33,205 nucleotides of DNA. It comes from an uncultured Methylococcaceae bacterium (GTDB lineage Bacteria; Pseudomonadota; Gammaproteobacteria; Methylococcales; Methylococcaceae). Position 1 is the stretch's first letter, and each line of letters begins with the position of its first letter. The notes below the pieces were generated by a model. That model saw only the letters and a list, made by a program, of their open reading frames with translations. It had not been told where the DNA came from and did no database searches. The stretch spans positions 1 to 33,205 of the forward strand of contig CAIOOA010000060.1 of assembly GCA_903859815.1 (NCBI GenBank), written 5' to 3'. Positions 26,463 through 33,205 of this stretch are shown here, piece by piece. Position numbers and translations under genes: made by a program.

Positions 26463-29400
26463 CTAAAATGAGAATTGCTCCACCGGGACGGGTTTGCCAA
26501 ACAGATAGCCTTGGCAAACCGGGCAACCTTGTTCGATTAAAAATTCCCGCTGTGCTGCTGTCTCCACGCCTTCGGCCACGATGTCCAAGCCCAGTTGCTT
26601 GGCCATGGCGATGATGGTGCGGACGATGATGGCATCGTTGGGGATGATGTCAATGTTGCGCACGAAAGACTGGTCGATCTTCAATTGATCGAACGGCAGT
26701 TGCGTCAAATAAGCCAGCGAGGAGTAGCCCGTACCAAAATCGTCTAGGGAAAGGCGTAACCCAGCCTGTTTCAGTGCGTACATTTTTTGCATCGCATCGT
26801 TGATGTCTGCCAGCACCACACTTTCGGTCAATTCCAGGATCAGCCGGTTTGGCTCGATTTGATAGTCTTGCAGCATCCTCATCACTCCCTCGACGAATTG
26901 TGGTTGGTGGAACTGGCGCACACTGATGTTGACCGCCAGTTGCAAACCCTGCCGTTCGGGTTCACTTTGCCAAGATCGCAGCAAGGCGCAGGAAGACTCC
27001 AACACCCAGTCGCCTATGGCGTGGATCAACCCGGTTTCCTCGGCCAGCGGTATGAAATCGGAAGGCATAACCAGCCCGCGCTCGGGGTGCTGCCAGCGCA
27101 ACAGTGCTTCGAACGCGATGGCTTTATTCTCTGCGTTGACAGCGGCTTGAAAGTATAGCAGGAATTGGTTTTTGCCCAGTGCATAGCGTAGGTCATGGGT
27201 CATCGCGGCGCGAGAATTGATGACCGACTGCATTTCGTTGTCGAAAAACCGCAGCGTGTTGCGACCGGCGGCTTTGGCTTGATACAAGGCGATGTCGGCC
27301 TGTTTCAACAACTCCTCAACCGGGTTGGCTTGCCCGACGTACAGCGTGATGCCCATGCTTGCGCTGCAATGGTGTTCGTGACCGTCAAGAAGATACAGTT
27401 GATCCAGTGCGTCTAAGGTTTTCTTGCCTATCGTTTGAGTCTGCACTATCGCCTTGCTGGGATCGGCATCCAAATCCGTCAGCATCACCACAAACTCGTC
27501 CCCGCCCAGCCGGGCAACCGTGTCGCAGCGGCGCACACAGGCGGAAAGCCTTTGAGCCACCTCCAGCAGCAACAAATCCCCCATGTCATGGCCCAGCGTG
27601 TCGTTCAAGGTCTTGAAATTATCCAAGTCAATGAATAGCAGGGCTTGATGACGCCGACTGCGGTCGCTGGACGCGAGGTTTTGCCTGAGCCGATCCTGCA
27701 ACAGTCTGCGGTTGGGCAACTGGGTTAATGGGTCGAAGAAAGCCAGTTGCTTGATTTCTTCCTCAAACCGCTTGCGTTCGGTAATATCCAAGCCTTGGGC
27801 GATGGTGGCAAGCGGGGTTTGCCCGTCCTCGGCAAACAAAGTGGCGGAATTCCACAACACGGTGCGCACCTCGCCGTTGCGCTGCAATATCTTGATTTCC
27901 ACCGCCTTCCAATGTTCGCCAGTCACCGTCTTGCGGATCAAGGCCATCGAATCCTCCACCCATTCAGGCGGGAACAGCAGTTCCATCGACTGCCCCAACA
28001 CCTCCGCCTCGCTAAGACCGGTCAGGGTTTCGAAGGCATGGTTGAACCGGGTGATGCGTAAATGCGCATCCCAGACGATGATGGGGGCGTTGGCATAATC
28101 CAGTAGGTTTTCCAGATAGGCGTTGGTTTCGCGCAATTTCGACTCGGCCTGCTTACGCTTTGTGATGTCCGAGTGAGTGCCTATCATGCGCAAAACCCGA
28201 CCGTCCTCCGCGTGATTGACCGCCATGCCCCGGCCCAATATCCATTTGTAGCTGTCGTCCTTGCAACGCAAACGGTATTCGACCAAGTAATTGTCGATTT
28301 TGTGATTCAGATAGGCTTGCATCGTGGTGGCGACATAGTCTTGGTCGGCGGGATGGATGCGGTTTTTCCATTCGTCGTTCGAAGGCAGGATGTCATCCTC
28401 CGCATAACCCAGCATGGACTTCCACAGCTTCGAATAGGTAACTTCGTCAGTCTCGGCGTTCCAATCCCACACACCGTCCCCGCCGCCTTCAATGGCGAAT
28501 TTCCAGCGGAATTCACTTTCCCGCAATTCCTGCTCCATGCGCTTGCGCTCTGTGATGTCGCGGCAGACACTGCAGGTGTATACTTGACCTTCAATCTCGA
28601 CGAGGTTGACATGCACCTCCACCGGATAAGGTGGCCCATTGCGCGGGCGATGCAAGGTCTCAAACGTGAGCGAACCTGAACTTTTCAGCGTTTGCCAATG
28701 TTGCCGCCAACGTTCACGCTCAAACAGCGGGTCCATATCCAACACGGTCATAGTTAGCAGTTCCTCGCGGCTATAGCCCAGCTTCCGGCAGGCGGCCTCG
28801 TTGACATATTCAAAACCGCCGTCTGAATTGATATAGTAAACCTCGTCCACTGCCTGATCCATGCCAAAGCGAGCCAGTTGCAGCAACCGTTCGGTTTCTT
28901 TGCGCTTAGTGATGTCTTGGAACACCCCGTACAAACGCCCCCTGCCCTCGTTTCTCTGGTCAGTCCTAGCGATGATCCGTACCCAAAGCCGCTTGCCCTT
29001 GGCGGAGACAAACGGCACCTCCATGTCATAAGGGATGCCTTCCCGAACGGCTCGATTCAAAACTTTTCTGATTTTTGGCTTGACTTCGTCCGGGTAAAAG
29101 CCCATTGCCGTATCCAGACTGAGCCTGACATCCGGGCCGATCTCATGTATCCGCAGGGTTTCCTCGGTCAAGGCCAACTCGCCCGATGCCAAATCCAAGC
29201 TCCAGCCGCCCACTTTGGCAACCTGGCTCACTTCGCGTAGCATGGTTTCGCTAGTTTGCAAGGCTTGGGCGGCCAGCTTGCTTTCGGTAATGTCGATGAT
29301 GACCCCATTCCACAAACTGTCCCCGTTGGGTAAAGGCACAGGGTTGGATTCCGCCTTCATCCAGCGCACTTCGTTATGCAGTATGAAACGACCATCCCAA

Positions 29401-30680
29401 CTGAACCGATCCAGTGTTTGCCCGGCTCTGCGGTTGGTCTCGTCCAACAGCGGGCGGTCTTCCGGGTGGATAACACCGAACAAAGCCTCTGCATTCGCAA
29501 GTACGGCATAACGCTGCACTCCCATCAATTGGCATAGCTTTTGACTCACATACTCAACCCGATACCCGCCATCGGCACCGACGCGAATGGTGTAAATGCC
29601 GACTGGAATCCGCCGCGTCAGTTCCTCGTAACGCGCATTGCTTTCTTTAAGGGCGGATTCCATCAACCTTCGCTCGGAAATGTCCCTAACCACACTGATA
29701 ATGCGGGGCGACCCGTGCAACTGGACAACCCGGGCCGATACGAGTCCGTATAACCGAGTACCGTCTTTTAGCCGGAAAATACATTCTTGGTTGTCGCAAA
29801 ATCCATTGGCCTTGATTTCGTTGGTAAAGATTAAGCTTTCATCGGGGTTTTGCCACAAATGCAATGCCAGTATGGACTGTCCTATGGACTCCTCGCGCCG
29901 GTAGCCTGTCATCAAGGTAAAGCCCTCGTTGACATCTTCGATCACGCCGTCGCTCATGCGGGTGATGATCACCGTGTCGGGCCTTGCCTGAAACAATAGC
30001 TCGGCGTTGTCCTTGGCGGTCCGCATTTCGGCTTGTAGGCGTTGGTTGACCAAGATGATGAAGCCAAATGTCCATAAGGTCGAGTCAATCAACACGACCA
30101 TGTAGACCAACATCCGGTTTAGGCTGGGTGTGAACATGCCGCCGGCATCAATCAACAAGAAATAAATGACGTTGGAGAAAAAGACAAAGGCATGAAACCT
30201 GAATACCCAAGCGAGAAAATTTGCCGCCGGTTTGATGCTTGGGATTTGTGGATGAGGGCGCGACAGACTGCGGGCGGTTGCAGCCGAAATGACGGCGATA
30301 GCGAAGGTCAAGTTAACCGTCCGCACGTAGTTATTGTCTTGCACGAGGATAAAATAGGCCGCAATCAGGGTGAATACGGCACAGAACAATGCCAGCCTTA
30401 CCGGTTTTTCCCTCCGCCCGAGGAAGCGCAGCACACCGACGAAGATCAACTCCAAGCCGATGATGAAAAATGCGTTGTTCAGGACAATCGCCGTCGCACC
30501 GAGAACCGGGTGGTCGCGCAGATAATGAAAGACAAATGCGACGGCGGTGGCCAAAGCACCCGAGGCCCACCAACCCGACCCTTGATGGCTTCTGTCCAGC
30601 CGATATTGGACAAACAGCACAACCAACTGTAACAGGCTTGACACGCCCAGGACAGCGACAATGGTGTGAATGTCAATCAT
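26463..30680 (-). CDS. 7TM, six-PAS, GGDEF-EAL cyclic di-GMP enzyme
   Basis: I prefer the ATG at 30680 (1405 residues), where the protein begins directly with a membrane helix (MIDIHTIVAVLGVSSLLQLV); an in-frame ATG at 30758 adds 26 residues of no recognisable type. Seven hydrophobic helices (about 1-230) form a sensor-like membrane domain. Six PAS domains follow, several with PAC-type ends (SVVRDISERR, TITERK-like). The GGDEF motif is intact at 1059-1063, with an inhibitory RRCD site five residues before it. The EAL domain has EAL (1191-1193), ELTESV, DDFGTGYSS and VAEGVET, so both synthesis and breakdown of c-di-GMP are possible. The last codons (QFSF) lie in a repeated 16-base motif. Confidence 0.92.
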   Translation of the reverse strand: MIDIHTIVAVLGVSSLLQLVVLFVQYRLDRSHQGSGWWASGALATAVAFVFHYLRDHPVLGATAIVLNNAFFIIGLELIFVGVLRFLGRREKPVRLALFCAVFTLIAAYFILVQDNNYVRTVNLTFAIAVISAATARSLSRPHPQIPSIKPAANFLAWVFRFHAFVFFSNVIYFLLIDAGGMFTPSLNRMLVYMVVLIDSTLWTFGFIILVNQRLQAEMRTAKDNAELLFQARPDTVIITRMSDGVIEDVNEGFTLMTGYRREESIGQSILALHLWQNPDESLIFTNEIKANGFCDNQECIFRLKDGTRLYGLVSARVVQLHGSPRIISVVRDISERRLMESALKESNARYEELTRRIPVGIYTIRVGADGGYRVEYVSQKLCQLMGVQRYAVLANAEALFGVIHPEDRPLLDETNRRAGQTLDRFSWDGRFILHNEVRWMKAESNPVPLPNGDSLWNGVIIDITESKLAAQALQTSETMLREVSQVAKVGGWSLDLASGELALTEETLRIHEIGPDVRLSLDTAMGFYPDEVKPKIRKVLNRAVREGIPYDMEVPFVSAKGKRLWVRIIARTDQRNEGRGRLYGVFQDITKRKETERLLQLARFGMDQAVDEVYYINSDGGFEYVNEAACRKLGYSREELLTMTVLDMDPLFERERWRQHWQTLKSSGSLTFETLHRPRNGPPYPVEVHVNLVEIEGQVYTCSVCRDITERKRMEQELRESEFRWKFAIEGGGDGVWDWNAETDEVTYSKLWKSMLGYAEDDILPSNDEWKNRIHPADQDYVATTMQAYLNHKIDNYLVEYRLRCKDDSYKWILGRGMAVNHAEDGRVLRMIGTHSDITKRKQAESKLRETNAYLENLLDYANAPIIVWDAHLRITRFNHAFETLTGLSEAEVLGQSMELLFPPEWVEDSMALIRKTVTGEHWKAVEIKILQRNGEVRTVLWNSATLFAEDGQTPLATIAQGLDITERKRFEEEIKQLAFFDPLTQLPNRRLLQDRLRQNLASSDRSRRHQALLFIDLDNFKTLNDTLGHDMGDLLLLEVAQRLSACVRRCDTVARLGGDEFVVMLTDLDADPSKAIVQTQTIGKKTLDALDQLYLLDGHEHHCSASMGITLYVGQANPVEELLKQADIALYQAKAAGRNTLRFFDNEMQSVINSRAAMTHDLRYALGKNQFLLYFQAAVNAENKAIAFEALLRWQHPERGLVMPSDFIPLAEETGLIHAIGDWVLESSCALLRSWQSEPERQGLQLAVNISVRQFHQPQFVEGVMRMLQDYQIEPNRLILELTESVVLADINDAMQKMYALKQAGLRLSLDDFGTGYSSLAYLTQLPFDQLKIDQSFVRNIDIIPNDAIIVRTIIAMAKQLGLDIVAEGVETAAQREFLIEQGCPVCQGYLFGKPVPVEQFSF
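26465..26479 (-). repeat. 16-base motif variant AGCAATTCTCATTTT, copy C
   Basis: On the minus strand, overlapping the 3' end of the c-di-GMP gene. About 9 bp separate its position-16 base from the CCGTCATT element at 26454. Confidence 0.7.
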
Positions 30681-30766
30681 CTTGATCGTTCCCACGCTCC
30701 GGCTTAGTGGCGCACATTTGGATGTTGTTTGGACCCATAAAATGTTAAATTTTAACATAAATGTTT

Positions 30767-30822
30767 GTAGTCCCAGCTTCAGCCGGTTCTTTCAGGTCAC
30801 TGCGGCCTTTAGGCGAGACTAC
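30767..30822. repeat. GTAGTCCC inverted-repeat element, copy 2 (opposite orientation)
   Basis: The reverse complement aligns with 17353-17410: both share GTAGTCYCGCCT at one end and AAAGAACCGGCTGAAGC plus GGGACTAC at the other. Confidence 0.8.
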
Positions 30823-30894
30823 GACCGCTAACTAAATGGCAGTGATGCCCGAGCTTGGGAACCTGCTTAAAGTTGCCAGTTTTCTAGCATAATG

Positions 30895-31037
30895 GGAGCG
30901 TCAAAGCTTGCTTTGACAAGCATTGGAAAGACGAAGAATGCCTCGCCTGTTAAAGTAAGCTTTGTCAAAGCAAGCTTTGACGCTCCAATTCTAGGCTTCG
31001 CCTGCCAAAGCAAGCTTTGACGCTCCAATTTTAGGCC
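30895..31037. repeat. three AAGC-family palindromes upstream of the kinase gene
   Basis: GGAGCGTCAAAGCTTGCTTTGACA (30895-30918) is inverted relative to two tandem 40-bp units at 30963 and 31003 (TGTCAAAGCAAGCTTTGACG, then CTCCAATT). The second unit has TGCCAAAG, so one arm no longer pairs at one base. Confidence 0.8.
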
Positions 31038-31083
31038 ATCAGTTACATAAGCTAAGTTCAATACTGGAAGCAATAAAAGCACT

Positions 31084-33114
31084 ATGAATTGGATAATTAT
31101 GCGGTGTGATCCGCTCAACCGCCTTTCCGTTCTAGGCGGGCTAATATTCCTACTCTATTGGTTCATGGGCTTATCATCAGCCCATGCCGGAACCCTTCTG
31201 CTGCAAGAAAACCGCCCCTATTCGATTTCTGGCGCTCTTGAAATTCTCCGTGATTCCTCCAGTCGTTTAAGCTTGCGGGACATACTGACATCCGATCTTC
31301 TGTCGAAAGGGTTTGAACCCATTCCGGGGTTCCTTAACAAAAGCTATACCTCTGACACCCTCTGGGTTCGTTTCGACCTACAACGGACCGATGCTTTTCC
31401 GACTGAAAGCTTTTTGATGCTTGGCCCTCCCCCCTTGGACTTTGTGACGATCTATGTCCAAACCGGGGATGATGCGAATAATCCGGCAGCCTATACCGAA
31501 TTTCAATTAGGGGACCATCTCCCGACTCTCCAGCGCCCGATTATTCATCTAAACTTTGTTGTTCCATTAAACTTGCCAATTGAGCGCACTCGCCGGGTTT
31601 ATATCAGGCTAAAAACCACTAGCGTCATGAACCTGACCGGGGAGATACTTCCGCTTAAGGATTTCATCAGTCAAACCACCCGACTAAACCTGATGCATGA
31701 GGGATGGTTTGCCATTGCCATTTTTGTCGGCTTGATTAGCCTTCGCCTGTATTGGCGGTTGCGCGATCCGCTTTATGCATATTATGGCTTATACATTTTA
31801 GTATTAATCGCCAGCCGCGCCAGCGCATCCGGTATGTTAGCCATGCTATGGCCGCAACAGGCGCATTATTTCGCAGATATTACCCAGAATGTAGGCATCT
31901 GCTTGACCTTCTTATTCATTATTCTATTTGGCATCAAATTGTTCGGCGACATTGCTAAAAGATGGGAATATCATTTTCTTAAATTAGCATTGCTGCTATC
32001 GATTGTGGCAATTCTATGCATTCCGTTTATCAGTTGGGGAACTATCTTTCGAACCATATTGCTCGTTATAATTCCGCTTTTTTGTTTATTCAGTTGGTTG
32101 AGCTTGCGTTTGGCAAAGCGGGGTGAAGGCGGCGGATGGCTGTATTTTTTTTCGTTCTTTGTCTACAGCATTGCCAGCATAATCACATTGATGCGATTAT
32201 CTGGCATTCTTTCAATTGCTTGGTGGAATGCGAACATCACGCAAATTGGCCTCGTTTGCCATTTAATCTTATTGGCCTTAGCCTTGATCGAGCGCCTGTA
32301 TTCCATAGAACAAAAGGCATTGTCGGCGGAGCGCAATGCCAAGCAGAATGCCATCAACATGGCGGCTGAAATGACTGTCGAACTGCGTGAAAACCAAGAG
32401 GAATTAAAGAAGGCACTGGAACGGCAAGTCCGCTTCGTCTCCATGGTTTCCCATGAATATCGAACACCCTTGGCGATTATCCAAGGCAACCTCGATTTGA
32501 TTTCGGTGTTTCATGATGATCCAGAAGGCAATTTGTCATTTGCTGTCGGCAAGATGCAACGCGCCGTGACTAGGCTGGTGGAGGTGTTGGAGATTTCCTT
32601 GGGTAAAGTGCGCATGGCAGAAGAAACCATGACCGTTCAAAAGGAAGCTTTGCTCTTATCCCCTTTTGTTGCAGAAATCATGGTGCAAGCGGCTGATTTC
32701 TGGACTGACCGGCAGTATGTCCTGTCGAATAAAATCGATGAAAATCTTAATATTAATGCTGACTCTAGGCTGATGAAGACAGCCCTGTTGAATTTACTGG
32801 ATAATGCTGTGAAATATTCCCAGAAAGGCTCGACCGTAGAGGTGTTGCTTCATGTAATTGATGAAGCTGTCGAAATCAGCGTGATCGACCAAGGCAGGGG
32901 CATTCCCGTAGATGAAAGGAAGCGGGTATTGGAAAAATATTATCGTTGCCGAGGGATAGGCAAAATCAGTGGCGCGGGATTGGGTTTGTATTTGGTTGCG
33001 CGGATAGTCGAGGAACATCTAGGGCAGATCACTATTACCGAAGGCATCACGGGAGGCACGAAAGTGAGCATTCAGTTACCGATCAGCAATTCTCATTATG
33101 AGGCAAAGCGTTGA
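31084..33114 (+). CDS. 7TMR-DISM-type sensor histidine kinase
   Basis: The 676-residue protein has a signal-like first helix (about 14-34, ending SSAHAG). A periplasmic beta-type region (about 40-200) resembles 7TMR-DISM extracellular domain 2 (SDTLWVRFDLQ, YIRLKTT). Seven membrane helices (about 210-415) and a short coiled coil follow. The kinase core has the H-box FVSMVSHEYRTPLAII with His457, N-box LLNLLDNAVKYS, G1 DQGRGIP and G2 GAGLGLYLVARIVEEH. It should autophosphorylate and pass phosphate to a response regulator, which is not in this window. It is divergent from the c-di-GMP gene. The last nine residues are encoded in and just after the repeated 16-base motif. Confidence 0.92.
   Translation: MNWIIMRCDPLNRLSVLGGLIFLLYWFMGLSSAHAGTLLLQENRPYSISGALEILRDSSSRLSLRDILTSDLLSKGFEPIPGFLNKSYTSDTLWVRFDLQRTDAFPTESFLMLGPPPLDFVTIYVQTGDDANNPAAYTEFQLGDHLPTLQRPIIHLNFVVPLNLPIERTRRVYIRLKTTSVMNLTGEILPLKDFISQTTRLNLMHEGWFAIAIFVGLISLRLYWRLRDPLYAYYGLYILVLIASRASASGMLAMLWPQQAHYFADITQNVGICLTFLFIILFGIKLFGDIAKRWEYHFLKLALLLSIVAILCIPFISWGTIFRTILLVIIPLFCLFSWLSLRLAKRGEGGGWLYFFSFFVYSIASIITLMRLSGILSIAWWNANITQIGLVCHLILLALALIERLYSIEQKALSAERNAKQNAINMAAEMTVELRENQEELKKALERQVRFVSMVSHEYRTPLAIIQGNLDLISVFHDDPEGNLSFAVGKMQRAVTRLVEVLEISLGKVRMAEETMTVQKEALLLSPFVAEIMVQAADFWTDRQYVLSNKIDENLNINADSRLMKTALLNLLDNAVKYSQKGSTVEVLLHVIDEAVEISVIDQGRGIPVDERKRVLEKYYRCRGIGKISGAGLGLYLVARIVEEHLGQITITEGITGGTKVSIQLPISNSHYEAKR
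33085..33100 (+). repeat. 16-base motif AGCAATTCTCATTATG, copy B
   Basis: Identical to 7541-7556; lies inside the 3' end of the kinase gene, 22 bp before a CCGTCATT-family repeat. Confidence 0.85.
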
Positions 33115-33122
33115 TGTATAAC

Positions 33123-33205
33123 CCGTCATTCCTGCCGGGAAGCAGGAATCCAGTCACAGGGACGTGATACTAGGATGTGCCAGTCACGTTTAATCAGACA
33201 CTTAT
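33123..33205 (+). repeat. CCGTCATT-family element, cut by window end
   Basis: Starts CCGTCATTCCTGCC and holds a TTCCTGC / GCAGGAA hairpin. The following AGTCACAGGGACGTGATACT resembles copy B at 25817. Confidence 0.7.

Larger units (their letters stand above)
30681..31083. other. 403-bp divergent intergenic region with repeats
   Basis: Holds a GTAGTCCC element (30767-30822) and three AAGC-family palindromes (30895-31037). Promoters for the divergent c-di-GMP and kinase genes must lie here but none is clear. A minus-strand reading frame at 30867-31118 is made of the repeats and is not believable. Confidence 0.6.

Noticed and set aside
30867-31118. Minus-strand small protein with a hydrophobic start
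   Set aside because: Most of it is translated from AAGC-family palindromes, and it overlaps the start of the histidine kinase gene.

Overview
The window looks like chromosomal DNA of a gammaproteobacterium of middling G+C. The order xseB-ispA-dxs is typical of that class. The PEP-CTERM protein, the Ycf46-type ATPase, the many chained PAS domains and the heavy load of short interspersed repeats would fit an environmental lineage such as the Methylococcales, but no gene here proves that assignment. No rRNA, tRNA, CRISPR array or transposase was seen.

Layout. (1) 1-2049: 3' part of a DNRLRE/collagen-like surface protein, closed by hairpins. (2) 2159-6267, minus: a two-gene RND efflux operon (membrane fusion protein, then permease). 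(3) 6601-9776: a glycan-type cluster of a membrane-anchored GT2 glycosyltransferase, a beta-propeller glycosidase-like protein and a SAM methyltransferase. (4) 9856-13177: a Ycf46-like AAA+ ATPase, a tandem L,D-transpeptidase-like protein and a single-HKD phospholipase D-family lipoprotein. (5) 13440-17279: housekeeping genes xseB-ispA and dxs-apt, which make isoprenoid precursors and prenyl diphosphates and salvage adenine. (6) 17466-19160, minus: a PEP-CTERM protein and a fibronectin III-like protein. (7) 19161-20211: a gene-poor kilobase with REP-like elements, a 20-unit 21-bp tandem repeat and a 166-bp inverted-repeat element. (8) 20212-25763: a tight two-gene TIR / nSTAND-WD40 operon, the best candidate for a conflict or antiphage signalling system. 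(9) 25764-26462: a cluster of palindromic repeats. (10) 26463-30680, minus: a 7TM, six-PAS, GGDEF-EAL c-di-GMP enzyme. (11) 31084-33114: a 7TMR-DISM-type histidine kinase, then another repeat at the window edge.

How the parts relate. The TIR/STAND operon sits between two repeat clusters and probably works as one unit: the STAND ATPase with two WD40 propellers as sensor and switch, the TIR protein as effector or adaptor. The c-di-GMP enzyme and the histidine kinase are transcribed divergently and may share a signalling role, but no response regulator is present. The collagen-like, PEP-CTERM, L,D-transpeptidase and glycan genes all concern the cell envelope or surface.

The strongest non-genic signals are: a 16-base motif, AGCAATTCTCATTATG, next to ends of two unrelated repeat families, mostly at a fixed 8-9 bp spacing; a palindromic element sitting in frame inside the STAND gene; and the 21-bp tandem array, eleven of whose units contain AGGAGG.
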